A program made the translations under genes and the position numbers. 64,000 bases of DNA from Malaya genurostris (taxonomy: Eukaryota; Arthropoda; Insecta; Diptera; Culicidae): the NCBI RefSeq assembly GCF_030247185.1, contig NC_080571.1, positions 104,801,128 to 104,865,127 of the forward strand, written 5' to 3'. The notes under the pieces were generated by a model. The model was not told the origin of the DNA and did no database searches. It saw only the letters and a list, made by a program, of their open reading frames with translations. Below, piece by piece: positions 1 through 13,700 of this stretch. Within the stretch, counting starts at the first letter, position 1; each line of letters starts with the position of its first letter.

Positions 1-3000
1 TTCTTATATAGACATGATAAACTAGCGCGTTGAATCAACATGGAGACGCGAGTTCAGTTTGATTAGTCAAGGCGATTATAAGTCAAAAATCATTCCGTCG
101 ACGTTTGAACGGAAATCTTCAGTGCTGCAGCACAATAACAAAAGGTTAACGCCAAAAACTAAACACCAAAGAAAAAACTCGGCGCAAAGAGACATGCAAG
201 AAAACATTTCAGTGTCTATCACTTGGAGAGGAGAATCACTAGGAATCTTTAATCGTTAGCCTCGTTTGCAATCGAAGGCCGTTATCCAAATAGACATCAA
301 TCATCCATCGAAAATGAAATTACCAATGTCCAAATTCGACCATGATAAATGGTTGGATACAAATTGAAATGAAATTTATTGAAAAAATATTTCTCAATTG
401 TTTTCGAGTTAGTTTGATTCTAAACGAGAATCACTTTTATTACGGTGCCACCCAGAGACGATGTTTATGGACTAAACCTAATGAACTCAGCACGTCGGGG
501 GTCTTTTGATCCTGGCGTCATATCCTGTTGAAATTAGCACCTCATTCGGCAGCTACTGGTGGTCGGGTTGGCTTTTGGTGGTACGAACCAGACTACTCAC
601 CAATTCGGCTGTTAATCGTAAACAAACAAACAAACAAAGGGTGCTAATTGTCGTCCTAAGAAGAGTGGTTCAAACCATTCAGGGGTACTGCTATTCGTTC
701 AGGTTTCGGTTTTCTAGGAACAGGAAGGAACTTTTTGAAGGTTGGCTACAATCACCTGAATTCCTACCATTCATGCAACAATAGTCGGTCGATACGCCTC
801 CGCTGGGCAAATGAGCACGGATGCTGGAAATTCGCACAGGATTTATCGCGGTTGTTCTTCCAGCGACACACAATGTACTGGAAAATGTTTCACCGTATTT
901 TTCCCACAATCAACGCATTCCAGTCAGGCAGCGAAAAAAACACACTTATTCACTAATAATTACACCGACAACCATCGACTGCCATACACCAACCAGTCAG
1001 AAAAGTTGCGAAACGAGGAAAAAATAATCAGCCTTCATAAGACCCTCATTCCCAAAGTCAATCACGGTATGAAGGTGGGAAGAAGAAGATTTGCGCAGCG
1101 AAAGCGGGAGGAAAAACGGCAGCCATTCGCAGGAGGAACCCCGGTCCCGAGAGGTCGCGGCTGGTCAGGCAAGCCGTCTGCCGGTTGGTCGGTCGGTCGG
1201 TCGTCCGTGAAGCAGATAAGAAGTTCCCATATCGCTTCCATCCGCGCGGTCCCATCGGGGTCCAGGGCAGAGATTTTTTTTCAGCCGTCGTGGAACTTTT
1301 GCCCTCTGCTTCCGCCGGGCATCATCGCAGCTCGCAGGTACAGAAGGAAATCTTTCCTTTGAATGCTATTTGAACACCATTAATTGAGGCAGCTAAATTA
1401 ATACCTGTGTTTATGTTGCGAAGTTTGATTCCTCAATCGTTTGTTCGCGTCTCGCTCTTGGCTGGTGTGGTGAGTGGTGTGCTGGAGCCTGGCGGTCCGA
1501 GGTAATAAGAACAAACGCATCGATTGCAGTGTATTGTGCTGCGATCAGCGAAGTGAACGGTATCGATTCTGATGCGAAAGAGATTATATTGCGTGCGGCA
1601 TAAATGCGCGAACGATGAACAATACACCAAAATTATAGTTCACTATAGTAAAATAAATTGCGAGAACTGGTCTGAAAAACTCTGCTATATTTATATTTAT
1701 GAAACTATGAATTTATGGAGGGGGGGTCTCTAATGCTAATTGCAACAACAGCACGGGTAAAAACTTTTTTAAAAGTAATAGGAATATTTCTTGAATAACA
1801 GATGCAAGTCACAAGCAGTGAACATTGGACAACAAATAAACAAATAAACAGCAGCGGACACTAAGAAAAGTAATTGCAACGCTATTCGAATTGGTTATAA
1901 AAATATGGTTTGTTTTATCCTGATGTTACCATCTAACATTATAAACAAATAAATTGCTTTTATATGTATAACATTCAAACAACATTTTCATTTATGATCC
2001 GAAAATTTTATCAATGAATATCACGTGCTGTTTTACTTCTACATGCTCGATTTTTTTCAAAACGTGTAAATTTACTGCTGATCAGTTTATGTCATGTAAA
2101 TTTGAACCACAGCAGTATGTGTCGTGCAAATTTCATATCGCATGTGAAGTTCTGTTACATATGATGGATGATTTTTGTTACAGTTGTTTCAGCGGTAATT
2201 TACAAGTTATTTTAAAACTGTTTACGTGTTACTAAAAGGTGACTCAAAGTAAATAGGAACACACGAAAAAAATTAAAGAGGTGTATGCCAGACACGACCG
2301 ATCACGATAACATTAAAAATGAAATAATTCTAAGGCATCCATAATAAATACAAAATAATTAAATAAATTACAAACTTACTCTACCTTTAGTGTTTAGATT
2401 TTTTGCGAATGATCAAATTTACAATTAGATTATTTCAGAACAATTGATTCTACTCTATTTCGATGCCTTCAACAAATTTTTACATTTGAAAATTTTTGAA
2501 AAATATCCTGTAATTAAAAGTCAATTATTATGATTTCAAAGTTACTTAAAAGATCAATTTTGAATACGAACAACCTCAAGATATAAATCTGGACAATTGA
2601 AACGATTTTATATCATCATAATTTTCAAGACAGAGAACGTACGAACTTAATCATTTTATAAACAGAAATTAGAGAAATGTGAATAACCGTCAACCAATAA
2701 ACTCAGTAATGGTGTAAATTTAATGATCCTTCGTTAAAAAGCGTCGATAATCTTCGAAAAGTGTCTGAAAATAGACTGGCAGCAATACAAGGAAGAAAAT
2801 ATGTGACACAGTCCGCATATTTTGTTACTTTAATTGATTTTCTCTTTTGCATATTAAAGAACCAATGCATACGCAACCAAATTCCTTAATTTTATTCATA
2901 TTGTAACTTGATTTTATTAATGCATGAACGACATTGTCATAGTTACAACGCATGTAGTGAAAAGCAACTTGTTGTTCTGATATAAATGATAATTCAACTG

Positions 3001-3740
3001 AAACTGGCGGTGACCCGAGTGTAGTGAGGACTCAAATGATACATGTATATGTGAGTCTGTGAATCTTATTTGTATCAAGTTCCGAATCTTTTGAAGCATT
3101 TCCTGGTGGGACAACAGCTTGTTTAAATTGATACTGCATAATGATATGCATTGTTTTTGCTACACTTAGTCTGGATCCCTTCTATAAGATTCTTGGAAGT
3201 AAGGTTAGAAGAAAATATTATGCTTTACAAGACTAAATCAATTTCTGACTGTTCAATCTGGTTACACCATTATTGTTTGGTTCAAAAATAGAGTCTGAGG
3301 GATTATGCTGAGAGATAGTTTATTGTGTTTAGCCACATTCAATGAAAAAGAAGAACCTATGAGTATAATCATAACATAACTTTATACTGAATCTGTTCGC
3401 GCGCCACCGTGTTGCTCGTATGTGAATGGAGATTCTAGTATGCACACGACCTGTTGACAAATGAAAACATTTCGAGGCGTACAATATTGAAGCTTTCGAA
3501 TCAAGTTAAATGAGACAAGTCCATCAATAAATGACCGAGCTGGGGCCAAAAGCTTCAAATTAGGTTCTTCTAAAAATCTATCGCCGATAATTTTTCAGTT
3601 GGTCTACAAGTTACCGGAGAATCAAAATAACCAGCTATCTTGTATTGAATACCAGTGAAAACGGTATCAACACGCCGCACACATACAGAAAAAACTATCC
3701 AGCTTTGTCGTCCACTCACCTTTCCTCGCTGGCAGCCATG
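1..3740. other. Low-copy non-coding stretch
   Basis: No gene, known transposon or RNA was recognised here. Open frames are short and overlap on both strands, as expected by chance. GC is locally raised at 1050-1340 and 1430-1630. A 5'-UTR-like patch runs to a possible splice donor at about 1500 (GAG followed by GTAATA), but no linked coding exon is visible. The stretch could be intergenic or part of a large intron. Confidence 0.5.
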
Positions 3741-3754
3741 GGAAAACTAAAGCA

Positions 3755-4530
3755 GAAATGTATTCGGGCATATTTTTATAGATTTCCTTTTGTGCTATAG
3801 TTCATATTGCGCAAATCGGACGAGAGTTTAACATCATTCACTGCGACTGTCATTGGCTCGTGAAAATATAGGTCAATTCAAAAGAATTTTCCAATGGTAT
3901 GCAATTGAAATACTTAAACGACGTTACCGCAAAAGTTTAAGTTAAATGTTTCCGAATCGATTTGTAGTTAAATTATATAAATCTATCGACAAATTACTGA
4001 GTTATAAGCGTTCAAAATTATGACAGAAAAAGGTTACGCGGTTAGTTTTGCATTTTTAAATTGACACCCAGCCTCGTATACTGAAGAGTAAGCAAAAGCG
4101 ACAATTCAACGAGCGAACACATATACAATCTAGTCATCACCTCACTGGACGATCTATTTATTTCAACTGGGCAAAAAAATATTTTGCAGCATATATTTAT
4201 AGATTTCTCTTATTGCTACGCAGAACAATGCGGTGTTTTTATGTATGATGCGAAGCCTCCTATGCCGAACAAGAAAATGACGTCTTTTTGAACAACTGGG
4301 ATTGGTGGATGAAAACATAGGTCGATTCTAATATTTTTTCAATAGTATGTTATTGGAATACTGAAACGACGTTGTCATACTTGTTTAAGTGAAAAGTTGC
4401 TGAATCGATAGGTAGTTAAATTATATCAATACATTAACAAATGACTGAGCTATTAACGTTCAAAATTATGACACAAAAAGGTTACGCGGCTATTTTTGAA
4501 ACTTTTATTTGACCCCCGGCCCCATATAGC
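3755..4530. repeat. Diverged tandem duplication, two ~350-400-bp units
   Basis: Unit 1 (about 3755-4092) and unit 2 (about 4170-4530) share ordered blocks: 'TTTTTATAGATTTC', 'AAAATATAGGTCAATTC' or its variant, 'GAAACGACGTT', 'GTAGTTAAATTATAT', 'GTTCAAAATTATGACA', 'AAAAAGGTTACGCGG' and 'GAAGAGTAAG'. By eye they are roughly 75-80% alike with small indels. A fragment near 3520-3545 ('AATGACCGAGCT') may be part of a third unit. No coding is evident. Confidence 0.7.
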
Positions 4531-5023
4531 GAAGAGTAAGGCATTTTTAATGCCAATACATTATTGCGTTTTTTCGTGCTATCGTTCCACAGAATAAAAT
4601 CAAATGTTTTGCATAACATAAAGCGTCATTCGAGTAACGTTATATTTATTTTATTTTTTTGTGGGAAAATATTTCAAACTAGACCGGTGAAGGACTATTT
4701 TTGAGGACGCTTCATGATTTGTGGTGTCCACTGTATCTTAGTGCCAACTTATTAGAAATCAACGAATCAATTCTACATAGTTATAGTAGATGTTTTCCTA
4801 GACGTTTCTGTTTGATTTTTGACTTAGGCCTACGTCTTTCTTCACTATGCTCACCTGGATACATTTTCAAAATTTCACGACACGAAAGTTACTCCAGATT
4901 TGATTTTTTAATAACTGTTTCCCTGATTGAGTATTTTCTCTAATTCTTTCACGAAACGAATGGAAAAAATGTGTAAGATTGTTACTAATACCACGTTTAT
5001 TACGAAAACATTGTTTAAATAGT

Positions 5024-6426
5024 GAAAACCTGTCTTAATCCATCTAGTGGTGTAATGATGCTTTTCTCATATTACTTATATTTTCAAAAATTTCTTTGGA
5101 AGATTCTTAGGTAGAAACTTTCTTTGGGTATAAACTAACATAAACTTTTCAATTTTTAAACAGTTATGTCAAGTTAATAAGAATTTTACTTTATTTTGCA
5201 TCGTCACACTAAATGATCGAACACACATCACCCTATAAATCTAGAACCGGAAAACGGACTAAAAGAACCTATGAGACTATAGGAACTTTTACTTGAGCCT
5301 AAGTTTGTGGGAATCGATCAAATCAACTCTGAGAAAATTGTGTGAATCTCGTTTTAGAGTTTTTGATCACTATTTCCATTGCTTGGAACCAGTATAGCCG
5401 AAGTCGATTCGTTTAGTAAGTAACTAATATAGCCTACAAATTGAATCAGTTTTGAGAAAAATCTAGAAAAATTTTACCCTGTTTTGCATCGTCGTTCTAA
5501 ATGTGCAATTTTAAATGAAAGCATAATGAAATTCAATAGCAACCTATGGAACTATGAGATTTTTTATTTTATGAGTGATATTTTTTTTGGAGATTTTCTT
5601 CACTATTATCGGTGCTTTCGAAAGCGGAAACTGACGACTAGTAGTCCAAAATAGTTTTATATTCACTAACAAACAAGATCTGCCAACTAGATGAATTTAG
5701 CAGTAAGTATTATATCATAAATTAAGTAAACATTTAGTTTATTTTATTTTAGATTATATAAATGTGCACCTCGTTTCACCATCGCTTGTGATAAAATACT
5801 CATGAAATTGAAAATGTTCACTAATTGCACTGTAATACCGGAACCGAAAGTCGGATCTGAACCATTTTTTCGGGGACTTTTTGAAGAGTTTCAAGACCTT
5901 TTATTTTCTTCTTAGTTTGGAAAGATCGGTTAAGAAATTTCCAAGAAAATCGAGCGCGAATTTTTTAATAAATTTGCACATATTTTCTTGTAATACCCGA
6001 AGCGGAAGTTGGATCCAAATGAAATTCAGAAAAATTGTATGAGGCCATATGACCTGGATAAACCTGGATGGTTTTTGAAAACCGATTCAGTCAACTCTGA
6101 GAAACGTGCGTGACTATTTTTTTCCTTTTTTTAAAGCATATCGCCCTGTAATTCCGGAACCGGAAGTCGGATCCTAATGAAACTCAGGAACTTTATGTGG
6201 GACCTTAAAACCTTTCATTTGAATCTAAGATCGTCGGTTCAGCCATTTCTGGGAAAATGTAATGACATTATTTGTTACATACACATATACATACATACAC
6301 ACACAAACATTTTGTGATCTCGACGAACTGAGTCGAATGATATATGACACTCGGCCCTCCGGGCGTCGGTTGTAAAATCGGTTTTCACAGCGATTGCATA
6401 GCCTTTCTATATGAGAAAGGCAAAAA
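5024..6426 (-). repeat. GCCTTTCTC-family dispersed repeat, copy 1
   Basis: One end ('AACCTGTCTTAATCCATCTAGTGGTGTAATGATG', cited in part) lies at 5024-5075. The other ('GCCTTTCTATATGAGAAAGGC') ends at 6426. Internal landmarks recur in every copy: 'GGAACCGGAAGTCGGATCC' blocks, 'TTTGTGAAAATCGGTT' blocks, a short CA tract (6290-6310) and 'GAACTGAGTCGAATG'. The ends carry short inverted repeats (GCCTTTCTCATAT). No transposase-like frame is seen, so a non-autonomous DNA element is the likeliest class. Confidence 0.75.
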
Positions 6427-7590
6427 TGGGTCTACACACTAAACATTAAAATTAACCGAATCTATAAATAGTAAACCTGTTGCACGTTTTCTATCTTAAG
6501 TCTATGATAATCCATGAACGGGGACACATCGGTGCGCAGGCTGCCATATACGCCAAGACAATGGAACTACACCCTTCATTATTCAACTGGTGCTTCAGTC
6601 AATGGCGAATATGAGGTTCCGTTCATCCAGCCGAAAACAACAACTAGTTCGTCTGTGAGCATATCTTCTGTTGGACATTCGCAGTGTGAGTTTCACTTCA
6701 AACAAAAGAACTATTAAGATCGCTTCTTTGCAAATCGAAAGTAAAAATCATCCGTTTTATAGCAAATCTTGAATAATTTGATTAGCTTTGTGCACTTTTC
6801 GCTATGCGAAATTTACACCAAACGAATGTAAACTATTATTTCGCTGCATCGCGCTCGAGAAAAATGTTCCGAACAGTGTTAAATATCGTATAGAATTCTA
6901 CAGTTTGGTCCTTCTGAATGCCAAAAATGAAACCCGACAGCATTTCAATAGTTTCTTTCATTGAAATATGCAAATCCAAAACCTCATAATAGATATCAAA
7001 ATTCTATTTGTTGCTACAATTCTACAATTTGATCATTCCTAGAGAATTCCGCAATTTGATCCTTCTGAATGTCAGAAATGAATCCCGTACACAGAGATGC
7101 CAGATCTGCAGATTTGTCTGTAAATCTGCAGATTTCGTACATAGTGCTGCAGACATTTTTTGTTGTGCAGACTTTTGCAGACTTTTGAAAATTGAGTTTT
7201 TCGTCACGACGTTTTTTTTTGCGCGCCAAGTCAGTTGAGCGTATCATACATTATAGAGAAATTGCTGCCAGCAAGAACTACTTGCTGACTGCAGATATAC
7301 AAACTTTTACAACCCTGTCTGAAAATATTTGAAATTTTTACCTGGCATCTATGCTCGTACAGCATTTTGATAGTTTCATTCACTGAAATATTGAGATAAA
7401 TGAAATATTGGAATACATGAGCGATTGTGTCATTTTCCAGCTGATGGTAGTTCGCATTCAAGCAAAATACACCGAAATGTGAGCGACGCAGAAAAATCCA
7501 TTAATCTGCCTTTCTAAGGGTTTCCCAAGGGACTAATGGAATTATTCTTCTTTGAACTATGAAAATCGAAAGTAAACATAATCTCTTTAG
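6427..7590. other. Low-copy stretch with small dispersed motif
   Basis: No gene was recognised. Around 7095-7180 lies a short repeat rich in 'CAGATCTGCAGATTTGTCTG'-type words. A related motif recurs near 39840-39940 and 50410-50480, always beside 'GATGCCAGA' or 'TTGCCATA'. Open frames here are short and unsupported. Confidence 0.45.
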
Positions 7591-7964
7591 AAAAAACCTA
7601 TTTTAATCCACCTAGTGGTGTAATGATGCCTTTCTCATATTACTCATTACATCATAAATATAATCGTGAAATTCGCAAAAACAACTGTTTATTGAATAGA
7701 AATAGGATAATTTGTTCGGATCTAATCTCACAAACTCTATAAAACCTGTTTACCCTGTAGTTCCGGAACCGAAAGTAGTATCCACAAAAAATTAAGGAAT
7801 TCCGTATGAAACTGTAAGACTTTTCTTTTGAACCTATAAGTTTGTGAAAATCGATTTGGCCATCTCCAAGAGAAGTAAGTGAAATCCTTTTTGCAGTTTT
7901 TGATCACTATTTCCAATTCTTCCGAAACCGGATTCAGAAAAACGGAATAGCCGAAGTTGGTTCA

Positions 7965-8041
7965 TTCAAAACTGTTCCAATTTGTAGGCCATATTTGTTG
8001 GTAGTAAACAAATATGACCTACAAACTGGAACAGTTCTGAA
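7965..8041. repeat. Long hairpin with 35-bp arms
   Basis: Arms 7965-7999 and 8007-8041 are inverted copies with about three mismatches around a 7-nt loop. They contain 'AACTGTTCCAATTTGTAGG' and its inverse. Sister copies at 5.4 kb have only one arm-like segment ('GCCTACAAATTGAATCAG'), so the hairpin probably formed by local inverted duplication. Confidence 0.8.
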
Positions 8042-8181
8042 CGTAGTTAAACCTATACTTACTATCTCATGCTTTATTTCGAATAAACCAAATAAACGAA
8101 ATCTAACAAACGAAACGAACCTGCGTTTCTGTTACTTCTGCATATGTAAGTCAAGCTAAACAGCATAAAACATGTAATAGG

Positions 8182-8460
<279 letters not shown>

Positions 8461-9040
8461 GACATCACTACACAACGTGCACGAAATAGAACAAAGCACG
8501 CCTTGTTGGTTTTGTGTTTTCTTCTTCTTTCGGTGTTGTACATATTGTCACTCTATATGGCGATTTGAAAACGTTGACACTCATCGTCCTGCAACTGCGG
8601 AACCGGAAGTCGGATCCGGATGAAATTTTACAGTAGCTTTAAAGACAGTATGAACTTTAATTCAAATCAAGATTTGTGAAAATCGGTTCAAGCATCGCAG
8701 AGAAATCGAAGTGATTTTAGTTTTAGGAGTTTTTCTTCTCCACTTTCGGTGCTCTCGGAACAGGAAAAGAGGGGACCAGTAGTGCCGAATTAAGTTATCA
8801 TGCCCACAAACTAACAAGCTCTGCAAACTAGAAGAATGTATCAGACAGTTTTATGGGATTTGTCCCTTTTTTTAACCATCGTAATTTTCCACTTATCTCG
8901 CTTTAGTTCCGAAACCGGAAGTCGGATCCTGATAAAATGTTCCACAAATTTTTAGGATATTATAAGACCTTTCATTTGAGTCTTAGTTTGTGAAAATCGG
9001 TTTAGCCAGCTCTGAGAAAAGTGAGTGCATATTTTTGTTA

Positions 9041-9440
<400 letters not shown>

Positions 9441-9540
9441 TTTGCTCAGTTCGTCGAGCTGAGTCGAATGGTATATGACATTCGGCCCACCGGGCCTCGA
9501 TTAAAATGTCGATTTTCACAGTGATTGCATAGCCTTTCGC

Positions 9541-12500
9541 AGTGCACAGTCCGCACTAAACGAATGCAAATAAAACCAACATTCAGTTGCTTTGAGTTCA
9601 AGAAAAATGACCGAGCAGTGTTTAATATTGGGGAAAATTCCACGATATGGCACCTTTCTGGACTAGGAATGAGTTCCAAATAACATTATGGCAGTTTCAT
9701 ATCGGAAATCTTTCATGAATCAACGTTCGAAATGCTTTAGTTTTGAAAACCTAACATGGGCGGGCTTAAAGCAGTTATTTTTAAGATATAAAAGAAATGT
9801 AGCCAATCGTTTAGTTTCATCTTATTAAAAGACTGGTGAAAGCTTGAACATGTCTCAACAGATTCGTCAAGTTCCGCCATATCAATTGCAGAGCGCGTCA
9901 CAGAGAATAAAATACAAACGCAACCGAATGGTCATTTTCAAAACTACCAATCTTAAACATCAAACAGTAATGAATCAATTGCTATCAATCTCGCGGTTAT
10001 GTCTCTGGGATTACCTACTCCATTTTTTTTTTAATTTTTGGTGGTTGTTTAAAGCCAAATCTATAATTTTTCACGACAAATCTACCCTTGTTGTAGTTGT
10101 AAAGCCTACCCAAAGTAAAAACAAAAAGAGATTTTGCTTTCGAAAAAAACGAAGAAGTTTTTTTTCTCTAAAATCAAAGGAAACAACTTATTTTTCTAGA
10201 GGGCGCGTAGGGTCTAAAACTTAAAAAAAATCATATTTTTCTTTGCCTTTTGTTTAAAAAACCATTTCAAGAATGTTTTGCCAAATTTTCAAGTCAATCG
10301 TAGCAGAGCTTACTTCTTCGCAGTATGAGATAAGGAAAGATAAAGGCCCATAACTTCCAGAGTTTTGTTCCGCTAGACTTGAACATTTGATAAAAAATTC
10401 TTGAAAGCAATATAAATGAATTTTCAAGAGTGTTAGACCCTAGCCTTAAAAAAAGTGAATGTAAAAAAAAGCGTTCGTTCTTTTCAAAAACCAGTCGAAT
10501 CGGTCTCTCTATCCGGACGAAATTAATGGTTTTCCATACTGAAGACATGTACAAAGTTTCATCCAAATCAGAACAAGTAAATCCCGATTTTTTCACCTTT
10601 TTGACTGATAACTCTGGAATTTATATATTAGAATCTTATCATTTGCTGGTTTTTAAAAAATCCTAAAACATGTTTGCTCATTTCATAAATTCTAAGCTCG
10701 CTTTTTATAAAATTTAAATTGATAAATTTTTCGCTTCCAGTTTCAATAAACATTCGTAGATTCAGCTCTTGAATAGCATCGGAACTCCAAGAATGACTGA
10801 ATGTACGGTTATTTCGCGGCACTGGTTCGGTGCTTCCTCGACCTTCATCGACTTAATCAATCTAGCTAAAGCCGACCAGATTGCAGATCCTTATCTGTTA
10901 ACTTCGTGATCGATTGATGTGAGCGTATTGCCGACTTGTGGAGTCGCACAGTAACATGTGACTGACGACAGATATGGGTTCGCCCACTGTCTTCAGTGGA
11001 ATGAAAACAATCAATTGATCGGATCTCCACATCGTGGACCATGCGGTATCTGTCTCCGATTGTATCAAATACATCTGTACGGAAGATTACCCGGGTTCTG
11101 CAGGAAATGAGCCGGGAAAAAGGTAGTTAATGCGAACATGCTTAAATTGATTGTGGCGTGCGGCGAACATGTGACTATTCCCAGGCAGCGATCAATCCAT
11201 CTTGAACGATACCACCTGGCCGCAATTTCATTGGGAAATTGAAAGGAAGTGAATGTTTTACTATTTTGGAATGATTTAGAAGAGACACAGAGTTGTAAAT
11301 CTGTCATCGCGTGTACAATCAACTAACATAAAATCATTCGTCAAACACTATTGCTACGTACGAAATGTCATTCGAGTGATTTGTCGAAACTAGTAATTTT
11401 GCTGAGATATGTTCATAATTATTGTAAACACCAATGGTCCCCACTCTAACGCGGTTTACTATATGAAACACATCATACAAGCCCTCCAACACCATCAATT
11501 AGCCAGGGCCTTCCTGAAACGCTTCCTGTGTGAATAATGAATATTGACTCCCGCCGCATGTCCGCCATGAATCGCGTGCGTTGGTTAGTCCCCTGTAACT
11601 GATTACTGCTTTCAGAGTGGTTCCACCAAATCTGTCGGGCGCCGCCTGGCTCAGAAAATGAATACCTTTACAATGCCGGTCGTCGAACAGAAACCATCAA
11701 AACAAAAGCAAATTCCGACCGTCACCGTAGTGACTACTAACAGCTTTGTAAATGGTTTTCCCTTCACCGATACGTACGTCTTTCGTTCCGTCATGGAAAT
11801 TTGATTTGATTTTTCATAATGAAATATTTCAATTTAAATGTAGTTAAATTTAATGTGTCGCCAGGATTGGATAAGAACAAACATGTTCAAATCAATAAAA
11901 TCGCAACAGAGAAGTACTTACAAATCATTCGCGAATCATAGTGGGAAACTATTTGAATCGAAGGTGAAACCTACAGGAAACGGAAATCTCGAGCATAGCA
12001 TAGCACTGCTTGAGTACGGTCAAACAAATCCACTGTCGGTTTCAGCAGTCTACTTACGTGCCGATCTTACACAGGAACTCATTTATATTCAATTATGGGT
12101 ATTAGAAAAATCGATCAATTATAATTATACTATTTTTCGGATCGACACACGCCCGCTATTCGTGGCAAGAAAGCTCACGAAAGTGATCTTGCCGAGGCGC
12201 CCAAAGCCGCTCCAGTAGATTCCATCACCAGCGATCGCTTCTGTAGTCACAGAGGATTGATTGTGTCGGAACCGGGGGTCCGTAGTCGGTTAAAATTATG
12301 GGAAAAAATGAACCGGGATCGGGTGATGAAAGTGATGATGGGCTAAATGATGTTCAAAACCAATGCTTGTAGGCGGTGTAATTGATGTTTTCTTTGAGGA
12401 AATCATAGCCATTAACCCATGTTTTGTCGGTTTATTCTTCTCTTGGTGTGTTTATTATGCTTCAGCTGGAGACCAGGAAAAGCAAAAATTTTCTTTGCGA

Positions 12501-13098
12501 ATCAACAGAGTCGTAGTTATCGATTGACTGCAGTGACCGGTTTTGCAATGTTTTGGTAGTAATTTGTTTTAAAAGCAGTGGAAGTTTCATGGGAAGTATT
12601 GAAATCAAGTTTTGTCAGACACAACTCGCAGTTGCTGTCAGATCCATCTACTTGACAACAGTCGAGGTCGAAACTGCGTTAGAATCAATTTCAATCAAAA
12701 TCGCCTAGTTAGAAAATAATTGTAAACATAGTCAGGAAACTACATTTCGATACGGAATTTGATCATCTGTTTAAACAGGCTTTGCAGCCGGCTAGTAAAA
12801 GGTTTAGGACTGTTGCAGGATCTGTGTTACAATCCAACGGAAACTAAGACTGTGAACTATTTCGCGAATTATTCTAAATTTTGCTTAAAATCTGACAGTT
12901 GAGTTGAGTGATTCAATCTGTTGTCAAAAGTATACGGTTAAAATAAAGTACCCATTTATGTGGATCAATCCACCCATTTCCGACAAAACTTAGAAAACTC
13001 ATTTCATGGATAAAAACCCTTTCCTCAATCAAGGGTGAAGCCAATATGTGTCAATAATTGGGTTATTTAATACCCAATTTTATGCGCTGGAACAAATT
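9541..13098. other. Unique-looking non-coding stretch
   Basis: No gene or known element was recognised. The part from about 10,800 to 12,270 is less AT-rich and lacks the family words, so it looks like single-copy DNA, possibly intronic or regulatory. The 126-codon frame at 9844-10224 is low-complexity (Lys/Phe/Ser rich), matches nothing I recognise and is probably chance. Confidence 0.45.
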
Positions 13099-13700
13099 CA
13101 TTCAATCACTGTGAAAACCGACTTTTGAACCGAGGCCCGGAGGGCCGAATGTCATATACCATTCGACTCAGTTCATCGAGTACGCAAAATGTCTGTGTGT
13201 CTATGTGTGTATGTGTATGTGTGTGTATGTGTGTGTGTTTGTGCGTATGTGTGTATGTAACGTTTTTTTGCACTAACTTTTCTCGGAGATGGCTGAACCG
13301 ATTTTCACAAACTTAGATTCAAGTGAAAGGTCTTGAGGTCCCATAAAAATTCCTGAATATTATTTGGATCTGACTTCCGATTCGGGAGTAATGGGGTAAA
13401 ATGTGCAAAAAAAAAATGTTTTCTCATAGATGGCGCGACCGATTTTCACAAACTTAGGTTCAAATGAAAGGTCCTGTGGTTCCATGCGTTATTCCTGAAT
13501 TTCATGCGGATCCGACTTCCGATTCCGGAAATATAGGGTGAAGTGCGTTAAAAATTGTATACCATCACTGAAAATGGGTAAAAACCTTAAAAAAAATTCT
13601 AAATCGATCTCAAATCTTTTCCAATTTGATGGTTTTTATCAGTAGACGGTCAAACAAACCGATTTCGGTTATTCTTTTAAGAATCGAAGAACATTTTTTT
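13099..13700 (+). repeat. GCCTTTCTC-family copy 3, 5'-truncated
   Basis: It begins within the family motif 'AATCACTGTGAAAACCGAC' and includes 'GGCCCGGAGGGCC', 'ATACCATTCGACTCAGTT', a short TG tract (13193-13258) and two successive ~160-bp subrepeats, each with 'ACCGATTTTCACAAACTTAG' and 'CGACTTCCGATTC'. It abuts the next copy head-to-tail. The two subrepeats plus the following 'CAGTAGACGGTCAAACAAACC' segment are the ancestral form of the 329-bp satellite unit at 28.8-38.8 kb. Confidence 0.8.

Noticed and set aside
811..1362. 183-codon open frame near the left edge
   Set aside because: No recognisable domain, composition is basic and low in hydrophobics, and other frames on both strands are also open here. 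Best explained by locally low stop density.
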